Positions 1 through 6,926 are shown, numbered from the stretch's first letter. The stretch is 12,217 nt of DNA from 66-474 sp035606235 (GCA_035606235.1 DATNFU010000056.1:1-12217), one strand, 5' to 3'. Program-made: numbers and translations. Notes: generated from the letters alone by a model not told the origin.

Positions 1-49
1 CAGGAACTCTACTTGCAACTGGCTCGAATCAACGAGGACGCTTCACTAA
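1..49 (-). other. start of a second integron cassette (partial)
   Basis: This stretch lies beyond the recombination point of the first cassette's attC and, read on the - strand, begins with TTAGTG. In an integron array it would be the first bases of the next cassette. No gene start is visible: there is no ATG on the - strand, and the GTG at the left boundary runs into a stop after five codons. It could instead be flanking chromosome if the array held only one cassette. Confidence 0.45.
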
Positions 50-133
50 CGCCTGAATTTAGCGGCGCCGGCGCCGCAAGGTTTGTAAGAACGCAAGCGA
101 TGGACCGGCGTCCGCTGGAATGACTTGTTGGGC
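44..133 (-). other. attC recombination site of the first cassette
   Basis: In cassette orientation (- strand) the site opens with the R'' box GCCCAAC (133-127) and closes with the R' box GTTAGTG (50-44); recombination would fall between G50 and T49. Inside, AGCGGCGCCGG (61-71) pairs with CCGGCGTCCGCT (105-116), leaving a single unpaired base at 111. This is the bulged-base, imperfect hairpin that integron integrases recognise. The central loop is about 33 nt. The R' box is imperfect here because its last six bases belong to the next cassette; with this cassette's own first six bases it would read GTTGGGC, the exact complement of R''. The 90-bp length is within the normal attC range. Confidence 0.8.
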
Positions 134-604
134 GTATTTACGTTTATCCTGCAACTGGATGATGGACGCGTGCAGTACGGGTACAAAAGTACAGCTGATA
201 AGCGCAGATGCATCCCTCACATACCTCAACCAGCCAAAAGAACGTGGAATATGTGTCCCAAGCGAGTCCTTTACCTAAGAGCACAGCTTCGACCAGCCAC
301 GGTACGCCGCAGAGAACAACTGCAGACCAGAACCAACCCAAGTAGATGTTGACAGCGGAAAGTAGGAGAACGGAGATTCGGGTGCCCCATTGCAATACAA
401 GCTGGAGTAGAACAACGAGAACTATTGAAACGAAAATTTTCCAGACGATGGCTACTTCGAGTAACTGGTAGAAGGTGTAGAAAAGGTACGCCAATAGCGG
501 AAGCGAAAGAACTAGACTGGCCCGCTTGAGACTGCTAGCGCTGTCGTGGAGTTTGCTTAACTCGTCTCGTTCAATGTTCATGTGAGTCCCCTGTTGACGC
601 CCAA
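50..604 (-). mobile_element. integron gene cassette, first in the array
   Basis: This is a 555-bp unit bounded by two G/TT cleavage points. One lies in GTTGGGC (605-599, - strand), where the cassette joins attI. The other lies in GTTAGTG (50-44), at the end of its attC. It holds one open reading frame with its own ribosome binding site, followed by attC, which is the classical one-gene cassette layout. Its base composition is visibly poorer in G+C than the flanking chromosomal genes, consistent with foreign origin. The gene points away from intI, as expected of cassettes read from the integron promoter Pc. Confidence 0.8.
144..581 (-). CDS. cassette-encoded multi-pass membrane protein of unknown function
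   Basis: A 145-residue protein that I do not recognise. The ATG at 581 is preceded by AGGGGA at a 5-base spacing, which decides this start over an in-frame ATG 19 codons upstream that would lie across the attI junction. The N-terminus (residues 1-20) is charged and polar. Hydrophobic stretches then run at about 22-38, 43-63, 69-97 and 112-133, suggesting four membrane segments, with a short basic tail. The protein is rich in Trp, Tyr and Phe, and has a cluster of cysteines at 121, 124, 126 and 133. No enzymatic motif is visible. Small membrane proteins without homologues are common cargo of chromosomal integrons. Transcription probably comes from Pc in the attI/intI region. Function unknown. 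Confidence 0.75.
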   Translation of the reverse strand: MNIERDELSKLHDSASSLKRASLVLSLPLLAYLFYTFYQLLEVAIVWKIFVSIVLVVLLQLVLQWGTRISVLLLSAVNIYLGWFWSAVVLCGVPWLVEAVLLGKGLAWDTYSTFFWLVEVCEGCICAYQLYFCTRTARVHHPVAG

Positions 605-765
605 CGCCAAGTAGACCCCAGGTCCGAGGCCGTAGCACCGGATGTTCAGCTCCGTGCGGTGTGTTGTCAATCAGAAAATTCCTACGCTTATCAGAGAATT
701 TGCCGCTGGTTTGGGCCTCCAGTCCATCGCAACATCATCCCGAATGTCGCGCAGGACGAGGCACT
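599..765 (-). other. attI region and divergent intI/cassette control region
   Basis: The segment between the cassette and intI should contain the primary recombination site attI. Its core, GTTGGGC (605-599, - strand), is a perfect GTTRRRY. The weaker integrase-binding repeats that flank an attI core could not be identified by eye. The segment should also hold the intI promoter and ribosome binding site (GAGG at 758-761, 4 bases before the ATG). No LexA-like palindrome was found, so SOS control of intI, known in other integrons, is not supported here. Confidence 0.6.
642..670 (-). promoter_or_regulatory. candidate cassette promoter (Pc-like)
   Basis: On the - strand, TTGACA (670-665) is a perfect -35 hexamer. 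It is followed after 17 bases by GAACAT (647-642), a poor -10 with three matches to TATAAT. It points towards the cassette gene, whose start lies 61 bp downstream. On the + strand the same bases read TTGTCA (664-669), a possible -35 for intI, so the two promoters could overlap back to back. The weak -10 keeps confidence low. Confidence 0.3.
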
Positions 766-1776
766 ATGTCTTATCACTCTGCAAACGGGGGCGTAAAGCC
801 GGCAGTCGCGCAAAGTCGATCACCGCGTTTGGTGGACGAAATACGGGCAAGACTGCGGCTCAAACACTACAGTTTTCGCACCGAGCAGGCGTACATCGGC
901 TGGGTACGGCGTTACATACTGGCCAGCGGGAAGCGCCATCCGCGGGATATGGGTGTGGCGGAAGTCGAGTGCTTCCTGTCCGATCTCGCGGTGCGCGGAC
1001 AGGTATCCGCCAGCACCCAGAACCAGGCGCTTTCGGCGCTGTTGTTCCTTTACAGGGAGGTGCTTGGGATCGATCTGCCGTGGATGGAGAACGTGGTCCG
1101 CGCGAAGCGACCGAAGCATCTGCCGGTGGTCCTGTCGCGGACGGAAACACGGCGGTTGTTGAATGCGATGGAAGGCCGCACGTGGGTGCTTGCGAGCTTG
1201 TTGTACGGCACCGGCATGCGGTTGATGGAATGCTTGCGACTGCGCGTGAAGGACGTGGATTTTGCGCGCAACGAAATCACGGTGCGCGACGGCAAAGGCG
1301 GCAAGGATCGGCGGACGATGTTGCCCCGGGCGCTGGTCGAGCCGCTGCAGCGCGAGGTTGAGCGCGCGCGGTCATTGCATGAACAGGATCTGGCGGCCGG
1401 CTTCGGCGCAACGCGCCTGCCGCATGCGCTGGCGCGCAAATACCCGGATGCCGCGCGCGAGTTCGGCTGGCAGTTCATGTTTCCATCCATGCAGCGCTCC
1501 AGCGATCCGTTCGACGGCTGCGAGCGGCGGCATCATGTCGATGATGCTGTCCTGGCGAGGGCGCTGAAGCGCGCGCGCAAGCATGCGGGCATCGAGAAGC
1601 CTGTCAGTGCGCACACCTTGCGGCATTCGTTCGCCACCCACCTGATCGAGGACGGCTACGATATTCGCACCGTGCAGGAATTGCTGGGGCATAAGGACGT
1701 CGCCACGACCCAGATCTACACGCATGTGTTGAATCGCGGCGGTCGCGGTGTGCGCAGCCCGCTGGATCGCGGATGA
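766..1776 (+). CDS. intI: integron integrase (tyrosine recombinase)
   Basis: A 336-residue site-specific recombinase that inserts and excises gene cassettes by attI x attC and attC x attC exchange, acting on folded single-stranded attC. The N-terminal SAM-like DNA-binding domain covers roughly residues 20-105. All catalytic residues are present: Arg152 in GTGMRLMEC, Lys177 or Lys180 in GKGGKDR, His283 and Arg286 in HTLRHSF, His309 in LLGHKD and nucleophile Tyr318 in QIYTHVL. The extra segment that separates integron integrases from XerC/D is clear: residues 218-241 (ALARKYP ... FPS) and the RRHH at 254-257. The frame stays open upstream to 661, but ATG766 has GAGG just before it and gives the usual family length. 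The gene looks intact, unlike many xanthomonad copies. It ends 21 bp before yoaA on the same strand. Confidence 0.95.
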   Translation: MSYHSANGGVKPAVAQSRSPRLVDEIRARLRLKHYSFRTEQAYIGWVRRYILASGKRHPRDMGVAEVECFLSDLAVRGQVSASTQNQALSALLFLYREVLGIDLPWMENVVRAKRPKHLPVVLSRTETRRLLNAMEGRTWVLASLLYGTGMRLMECLRLRVKDVDFARNEITVRDGKGGKDRRTMLPRALVEPLQREVERARSLHEQDLAAGFGATRLPHALARKYPDAAREFGWQFMFPSMQRSSDPFDGCERRHHVDDAVLARALKRARKHAGIEKPVSAHTLRHSFATHLIEDGYDIRTVQELLGHKDVATTQIYTHVLNRGGRGVRSPLDRG

Positions 1777-1797
1777 CTGCGCGGCGATACTTGCGCG

Positions 1798-3720
1798 ATG
1801 TCGGATGTGATTGAAAACCGGAATGCCTCCGCGCTGCTTGGCGCGGATGGGCCATTTGCGCGCGAGTTGCCCAACTTCGCGCCGCGCGAAACGCAGCAGC
1901 GGATGGCCGAAGCCGTGGCCGAGGCGATTGACGACGGCGGCACGCTGGTCGCGGAAGCCGGCACCGGCACCGGCAAGACCTTCGCGTATCTCGTGCCCGC
2001 ATTGTTGAGTGGCAAGCGCGTGATCGTCTCCACCGGCACGCGCAACCTGCAGGATCAACTATTCCATCGCGACTTGCCACGGGTGCGTTCGGTGCTTGGC
2101 GCCAAACTCGATGCGGCGCTATTGAAGGGCCGCGCGAACTATCTGTGTCTGTACCGGCTGGAACAGACTGCGCAGGACGGGCAATTCAGCTCGCGCGCGC
2201 AGACGCACGACTTGCAGACGATCCGCGCCTGGCGCTCCCGCACCAAAAGCGGCGATCGCGCGGAGTTGGCCGAAGTGCCGGAAGGTTCTCCGCTGTGGCC
2301 GCGTGTCACTTCCACCGCGGAGAATTGTCTAGGCGCGGAGTGCCCGTTCTACGACGACTGCTTCGTGGTGAAAGCGCGGCGGCGTGCGCAGGAGGCCGAT
2401 CTGGTGGTGGTCAACCATCACTTGTTGTTCGCCGACCTCGCGTTGAAGCAGGAAGGCTTCGGCGACATCCTGCCCGGCGCGCATGCCTTCATCCTGGACG
2501 AGGCGCACCAGATTCCCGAACTCGCCGGGCAATTTTTTTCCGTCAGCGTAAGCGCACGCCAGTTGAGCGAGCTCGCATCCGATGCGCTCGCCGAATGCGC
2601 GGGCCAACCCGGCGCGCTCAGTACGCTGCAACCCGCGCTGGACGGCTTGAACGGCGCGATCCGCAATGCCCGGCTGGCGTTCAATCCGCTCCCCGCACGC
2701 GGCGCATTCGTGCAACTGGAAGCCTCCGCGGAAGCGCACGACGCGCTGGTCGCACTGGGTGATGCGCTCGATGCGCTCGGCATCGCGCTCGGCGGGCAAG
2801 CCGAGCGCTCCACCGGCTTGAGCAATGTGCACGAACGCGCGCTGTCCATTGATCAACGATTGTCGCGCATCGCCGATCGCGCCGACGAAAACGAAGTGCG
2901 CTGGTACGAAATCTCCGAGCGCGGATTCACCTTGAATGCGACGCCGCTGGATCTCGCGCAGCCCTTGCGCGCCTTGCGCGAAGCCACGCGCGCGGCGTGG
3001 ATCTTCACCTCGGCCACCTTGTCGGTGGCGGAGAATTTCGACCACTACACGCGCCAGCTCGGGCTGGACGACCCGCGCACGCTGTTTCTCGGCAGCCCGT
3101 TTGACTACCAGCGGCAAGCGATGTGCTTTCTGCCGCAGGGTTTGCCGGAACCGGCCGCGCGCGATTACACCGAGCGCGTGATCGAGGCGGCGTTGCCGGT
3201 GTTGCATGCGAGCCAGGGGCGCGCATTCCTGTTGTTTACCTCGCATCGCGCGCTGCGTCGCGCGGCGGAATTGCTGGAGGGGAAAATTCCCTATCCCCTG
3301 TTCGTGCAGGGCACCGCGCCGCGGCACCAGCTGTTGAACGACTTTCGCGAATCCGGCAACGGCGTGCTGCTCGGCGCGGCTAGTTTCTGGGAAGGCGTGG
3401 ATGTCGCCGGCGAAGCGTTGTCGTGCGTCATCATCGACAAATTGCCATTCGCCGCGCCCGACGACCCGGTGCTGCAGGCCCGGCTGGAAGCGTTGGCACG
3501 CGCGGGCGGCAATGCCTTCACGCAATGGCAGGTGCCGTCAGCCGTGATCGCACTGAAGCAGGGCGCGGGCCGCCTGATCCGCGACGTGCACGATCGCGGC
3601 GTGCTTATGCTGTGCGATCCGCGCCTGACAACGCGCGGTTACGGCAAGTTGTTTCTCGCCAGCTTGCCGCCGATGCCGCGCACGCGGGTGCTGGCGGATG
3701 TGCAGGAGTTTTTCGCTTGA
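1798..3720 (+). CDS. yoaA: Fe-S ATP-dependent DNA helicase, YoaA/DinG (XPD-like) family
   Basis: A 640-residue superfamily 2 helicase of the XPD/DinG group, expected to unwind DNA 5' to 3' and assist replication repair; E. coli YoaA works with the polymerase subunit HolC. Walker A is AEAGTGTGKT at 52-61. Four cysteines suited to a 4Fe-4S cluster lie at 117, 177, 182 and 188. The Walker B/DEAH box is at 234-237, and motif VI (QGAGRLIR) begins at 588. Length and motif order are normal. yoaA is preferred over dinG because the next gene is tsaB, the neighbour of yoaA in E. coli. The ATG at 1798 has no clear Shine-Dalgarno sequence. With only 21 bp after intI, the helicase may be co-transcribed with the integrase or use a promoter inside intI. 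Confidence 0.9.
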   Translation: MSDVIENRNASALLGADGPFARELPNFAPRETQQRMAEAVAEAIDDGGTLVAEAGTGTGKTFAYLVPALLSGKRVIVSTGTRNLQDQLFHRDLPRVRSVLGAKLDAALLKGRANYLCLYRLEQTAQDGQFSSRAQTHDLQTIRAWRSRTKSGDRAELAEVPEGSPLWPRVTSTAENCLGAECPFYDDCFVVKARRRAQEADLVVVNHHLLFADLALKQEGFGDILPGAHAFILDEAHQIPELAGQFFSVSVSARQLSELASDALAECAGQPGALSTLQPALDGLNGAIRNARLAFNPLPARGAFVQLEASAEAHDALVALGDALDALGIALGGQAERSTGLSNVHERALSIDQRLSRIADRADENEVRWYEISERGFTLNATPLDLAQPLRALREATRAAWIFTSATLSVAENFDHYTRQLGLDDPRTLFLGSPFDYQRQAMCFLPQGLPEPAARDYTERVIEAALPVLHASQGRAFLLFTSHRALRRAAELLEGKIPYPLFVQGTAPRHQLLNDFRESGNGVLLGAASFWEGVDVAGEALSCVIIDKLPFAAPDDPVLQARLEALARAGGNAFTQWQVPSAVIALKQGAGRLIRDVHDRGVLMLCDPRLTTRGYGKLFLASLPPMPRTRVLADVQEFFA

Positions 3721-3774
3721 TGTGGGATTCGGGGTTGAGGATTCGGGACTGGTTGGGCGGTGTACAACCCTGTT

Positions 3775-3870
3775 GTCATTTCGGACGCGGCGAAGCTGCG
3801 ATCCGGAACCCATTTTGGCCTTCGTGTAGTCACAGCAAAATCAAAACGGGTTCCGGGTTCCGGGTTCCGG
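3775..3870. repeat. intergenic palindromic repeat, copy A, with GGGTTCC triplication
   Basis: The element begins with GTCAT (3775-3779). Within it CCGGAACCC (3803-3811) is inverted as GGGTTCCGG (3848-3856), with a 36-base loop. The right arm is expanded into three tandem GGGTTCC heptamers (3848-3868). The motif GAAACTGC follows shortly after (from 3877). The same ingredients (GTCAT, GGAACCC/GGGTTCC, GAAACTGC) recur in the element at 10121-10225, so this is probably a dispersed family. It lies in the 321-bp gap between yoaA and tsaB, which contains no gene. The start of that gap (3722-3748) also has degenerate GGGATTC-like units. Confidence 0.6.
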
Positions 3871-3925
3871 TCGCGATGAAACTGCGAACGGCCCCGGAAC
3901 GACGGCTTTGTTGTTACGCTTCTAC

Positions 3926-4030
3926 GGCTTACGGCTTACGGCTTGCGGCTTACGGCTTACGGCTTGCGGCTTGCGGCTTACGGCTTACGGCTTGCGGCTT
4001 GCGGCTTGCGGCTTGCGGCACACGGCTCAC
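3926..4030. repeat. heptanucleotide tandem array, (GGCTTRC)13 plus two degenerate units
   Basis: Thirteen uninterrupted copies of GGCTTAC or GGCTTGC run from 3926 to 4016, followed by GGCACAC and GGCTCAC to 4030. The fifth-to-seventh bases alternate in the order TAC,TAC,TGC,TAC,TAC,TGC,TGC,TAC,TAC,TGC,TGC,TGC,TGC, which suggests growth by slipped duplication of short blocks. The array ends 11 bases before the tsaB start codon. Because 7 is not a multiple of 3, gain or loss of a unit would change the reading frame of anything translated through it. It is not a CRISPR: there are no spacers. Confidence 0.95.
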
Positions 4031-4041
4031 AACATACATCA

Positions 4042-4761
4042 ATGAACCTTCTCGCCCTCGAAACCTCCACCGAATGCTGCTCGGTCGCGCTGCTGCATGG
4101 CGATGTGTTGATCGATCGCAGCGAGCTGGCGCCGCGCCGGCATGCGGAACTGGTGTTGCCTATGGCCGAAGCCCTGCTTGCGGAAGCGGGTCTTGCGCGT
4201 GCGCAACTCGACGGCATCGCGGTTGGCCGCGGGCCGGGCGCGTTCACCGGCGTACGCTTGGGCGTTTCGGTCGCACAAGGGTTGGCGTTCGCATTGAATT
4301 TGCCGGTGGTCACGGTCTCGTCCCTGACGGCATTGGCGATGCAGGCGCCGCGCGATGCGGCCGCCACGCTGGCGGTGATCGATGCGCGCATGGGCGAGCT
4401 GTATGCCTGCGCGTTTCGGTTCGATGCAAATGGATTCGCGCAGCCGCTGGACGAAGAGCGCGTCGCACGCGCAAACGATCTGGTGCTGCCGGAGGCGGCG
4501 AATTGGAATGTCATCGGCAGCGGCTGGGAGGCGTATCGCGACGCATTGCGCGCGCGCTTGCCGGGCGAGCCGGGTTGGGCGCACGGCGATCGTTTTCCGC
4601 AGGCGCGCGAGGTCGCGCGATTGGCGTTGCCGCAATTCGCATCCGGGAATGGATTGCCGCCGGAGCGCGCATTGCCGGTGTACCTGCGCGACAAGGTCGC
4701 CTTGACCGTGGCGGAGCGCAGGGCGGGTCTCGACCCGGCCAACCAAAAAGCCGCGGGTTGA
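4042..4761 (+). CDS. tsaB: tRNA t6A synthesis protein TsaB
   Basis: A 239-residue ASKHA-fold protein. TsaB is the inactive partner of TsaD; with TsaE they transfer the threonylcarbamoyl group made by TsaC to A37 of ANN-decoding tRNAs, a function essential in most bacteria. The N-terminus MNLLALETSTECCSVAL is typical of the family, and GPGAFTGVRLG occupies residues 64-74. Length matches E. coli TsaB (231). The ATG at 4042 gives the family N-terminus; an upstream in-frame ATG at 3943 would add 33 residues coded entirely by the heptamer array and is unlikely. No Shine-Dalgarno sequence is visible because the repeat occupies the leader. It follows yoaA on the same strand and converges on ptsI. 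Confidence 0.95.
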   Translation: MNLLALETSTECCSVALLHGDVLIDRSELAPRRHAELVLPMAEALLAEAGLARAQLDGIAVGRGPGAFTGVRLGVSVAQGLAFALNLPVVTVSSLTALAMQAPRDAAATLAVIDARMGELYACAFRFDANGFAQPLDEERVARANDLVLPEAANWNVIGSGWEAYRDALRARLPGEPGWAHGDRFPQAREVARLALPQFASGNGLPPERALPVYLRDKVALTVAERRAGLDPANQKAAG

Positions 4762-4809
4762 AATTCGCCCTGGACAACTCTCGCGGCAGAGCGGCGCAAC
4801 GGCCGACCC

Positions 4810-4886
4810 GCAGGAGCCTGTGCAGGCGACAATACGAGGCTCCGTGTATCAGCGCTTCGCGGCGCGCGAGCACGCTCGCTCCTACA
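4810..4886. repeat. inverted pair of REP palindromes (BIME) between tsaB and ptsI
   Basis: The right-hand unit, read on the - strand from 4886, has the head TGTAGGAGC followed by the hairpin GCGAGC/GCTCGC. This closely resembles the REP sequences of Pseudomonas and related genera. The left-hand unit, on the + strand (4810-4830), reads GCAGGAGCCTG and continues into CAGGCGAC, a degenerate copy in opposite orientation. Two REPs facing each other between convergent genes form a typical BIME. Such elements are spread by TnpA-REP (RAYT) transposases elsewhere in the genome and can act as transcription stops or mRNA 3' stabilisers. The right unit overlaps the last codons of ptsI. Confidence 0.75.
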
Positions 4887-6609
4887 CGGTGCCTTTCAAT
4901 AACGCTGCCACGCCATCGCGGCTTCCCGCGCGCAACAACTTCGGTGCGAGCGAGCGCAGCGCCGCGCGGTCGCAGCGTGCCAGCGCGTCGCGCGTCCCGA
5001 GGATGCGGCCCGGGTGCATGCTGAAATCGGTAAGCCCAAGCGCCACCAGCAGTGGCGCGAACGCCGGGTCGCCGGCCATTTCACCGCATAACGTCACTTG
5101 CTTGCGCGCGCGTGCGCCCGCGCGGATCACGCGGGCCAGCAGGCGCAGCAGCGCCGGATGCAGTGGATCATAAAGTTGCCCGAGTGCATCGTTGTTGCGG
5201 TCGGCCGCCAGCACGTACTGTGCAAGATCATTGGTGCCGATCGCCAGGAAATCGCAGACCGCAAGCAGCGCGTGCACGCCGATCGCCGCGGCCGGCACTT
5301 CGACCATCGCGCCGAGTTCGATCTGGTCCGGGATTTCGTGACCTTCGGCACGCAGATCGCGCGCGCACTGGTTGACCATCGTGCGCACAGCGCTGATTTC
5401 CGCGGCGTCGGTCACCATTGGAATCAACAGGCGCGCCGGCCCATAACAGGCCGCGCGCAGAATCGCGCGCAATTGCATCATGAAGATCGCGGGCCGGCGC
5501 AAGGACAGCCGCACGCCGCGCACGCCAAGCGCGGGGTTGGGTTCGGCGCTCATCGCGAGGCCGGTGCCGTCGGCCTTGTCCGCGCCCAGATCAAGGGTGC
5601 GGAACGTCACCGACAATCCGCCCATGCCGAGCACCGCATCGCGATAGGCGGCGAATTGCTCTTCCTCGTCGGGTAGACGATCGCGGCGCAGGAACAGGAA
5701 TTCGCTGCGGTACAGGCCGATGCCGCTGGCGCCCAGCGCGCGCGCCTGCGCGATTTCGGCCGAGAGTTCCGCATTGACGTACAGACGCAGTTCGACGCCG
5801 TCGGCGGTGAGCGTGCGCGCCTGCGCCAGTTGCGCCAGGCGCCGGCCTTCGCGCGCGGCATCACGCTGCCAGTTGCGATAGCGGGTCAGATCCTGCGCGG
5901 TCGGATGCACCACCGCGTAGCCGGATTCGCCGTCCACCAGCACCAGGTCGCCGTCGCGCAGATCCGCAAACGCATTGTGCACGCCAACCAGCATCGGCAG
6001 CCGCATGCTGCGCGCCAGAATCGCGGTGTGCGAATAGGTGCTGCCGGAACCGGAAATCACACCCAGGATGCCGTGGTCGGACAGGTGCGCCAGTTCACCG
6101 GGCGCGACGCTGTCGGCGACCAGGATTTCGCCGACCCGCGAGGCGAGTTTCTTTTCCTCGCTGCTGGCCTGCCGTGCCAGCGCCGATTGCACGCGCGCGA
6201 TCACGTGATCCACATCCTCGCGGCGGCTGCGCAGGTAGGGGTCGTCCATGGCATCGAACACCGCCACCAGCCGGTCGCGTTGCGCTTTCAGCGCGGCGCC
6301 CGCGCGGTAGCGGCCCTTGCGGATCATGCCGCGCAGGCCGCTGATCAATTCGGCGTCGTGCAACAGCATCGAATGCGCATCGATGAATTCGCCGACCTCG
6401 TGCGCCAGCGCTCCGCGCAACTTGCCGCGCAATTCGGTGAGTTCGGCTTGCGCGGCGGCAAGCGCGCGCTCCAACCGCGAGATTTCGGCGTCGATTTCGT
6501 GTTCGGCGAGTGGCGAGGTGTCGATGGTGAAGCGCGCCGGCTGCTCCAACCGGGCACGGCCGAGCGCCATGCCCGAGGCCGCGGCGATGCCGGGCAGCAC
6601 GCGCCTCAT
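4882..6609 (-). CDS. ptsI: PTS enzyme I (phosphoenolpyruvate-protein phosphotransferase)
   Basis: A 575-residue cytoplasmic enzyme that takes phosphate from phosphoenolpyruvate and passes it to HPr, the first step of every PTS. The phosphorylated histidine is His194 in TYSHTAILARS, and the PEP-domain cysteine is Cys508 in VTLCGEMAGDP. Helical HPr-binding segments precede the histidine, and the barrel signatures GLYRSEFLF and FLAIGTNDLAQY lie between. Length equals that of E. coli EI. The ATG at 6609 overlaps the ptsH stop by ATGA, indicating translational coupling; an open frame upstream to 6777 only shadows ptsH. The final valine and the TAG stop lie inside a REP element, so the extreme C-terminus may have been reset by its insertion. 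No PTS sugar permease is seen nearby. Confidence 0.97.
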   Translation of the reverse strand: MRRVLPGIAAASGMALGRARLEQPARFTIDTSPLAEHEIDAEISRLERALAAAQAELTELRGKLRGALAHEVGEFIDAHSMLLHDAELISGLRGMIRKGRYRAGAALKAQRDRLVAVFDAMDDPYLRSRREDVDHVIARVQSALARQASSEEKKLASRVGEILVADSVAPGELAHLSDHGILGVISGSGSTYSHTAILARSMRLPMLVGVHNAFADLRDGDLVLVDGESGYAVVHPTAQDLTRYRNWQRDAAREGRRLAQLAQARTLTADGVELRLYVNAELSAEIAQARALGASGIGLYRSEFLFLRRDRLPDEEEQFAAYRDAVLGMGGLSVTFRTLDLGADKADGTGLAMSAEPNPALGVRGVRLSLRRPAIFMMQLRAILRAACYGPARLLIPMVTDAAEISAVRTMVNQCARDLRAEGHEIPDQIELGAMVEVPAAAIGVHALLAVCDFLAIGTNDLAQYVLAADRNNDALGQLYDPLHPALLRLLARVIRAGARARKQVTLCGEMAGDPAFAPLLVALGLTDFSMHPGRILGTRDALARCDRAALRSLAPKLLRAGSRDGVAALLKGTV

Positions 6610-6875
6610 GCGCCCTCGTCGAACTTGCGCGCGAACAGATTCACCACCGCATCCAGTGCTTGCTCCTCGTCGGTGCCTTCCGCGCGCACGGTCAGCGGCG
6701 TACCGATGCCGGCAGCCAGCATCATTACGCCCATGATGCTCTTGGCGTTGACCTCGCGCGCGCCGTGCACCAGCCACACCTGCGAACCGAATCCCTGTAC
6801 CAATTGCACCAGCTTGGCCGACGCGCGCGCGTGCAGACCGAGTTTGTTGGTGACGGTGATCTGGCGTTCCTGCAT
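6606..6875 (-). CDS. ptsH: PTS phosphocarrier protein HPr
   Basis: An 89-residue phosphocarrier that receives phosphate from enzyme I on His15 (GLHARAS, residues 13-19) and passes it to EIIA proteins. Ser46 (NAKSIMG, 43-49) is present and in the exact position phosphorylated by HPr kinase. Together with hprK 1.7 kb upstream in the same gene row, this indicates a dual-control HPr that can be switched by Ser phosphorylation. It overlaps ptsI by 4 bp. No clear Shine-Dalgarno sequence lies before the ATG. The 133-bp gap upstream contains purine-rich heptamer repeats. Confidence 0.96.
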   Translation of the reverse strand: MQERQITVTNKLGLHARASAKLVQLVQGFGSQVWLVHGAREVNAKSIMGVMMLAAGIGTPLTVRAEGTDEEQALDAVVNLFARKFDEGA

Positions 6876-6926
6876 GCGTGGGTGCCGGTCGCGCGCGAGG
6901 CGCGGATGCCGCTACGTTAGCGAAAC

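Noticed and set aside
125..352. 75-codon + strand frame inside the cassette
   Set aside because: Antisense to the cassette gene and crosses the attC boundary; no ribosome binding site.
640..765. LexA/SOS box upstream of intI
   Set aside because: The best candidate, CTG...CAG across the 706-724 area, has 11 rather than 10 intervening bases and lacks the AT-rich centre.
3926..4030. CRISPR array
   Set aside because: The units are contiguous 7-mers without spacers.
3423..5024. 533-codon open frame on the + strand
   Set aside because: Runs out of frame through the end of yoaA, the repeats and tsaB; composition is that of a shadow frame.
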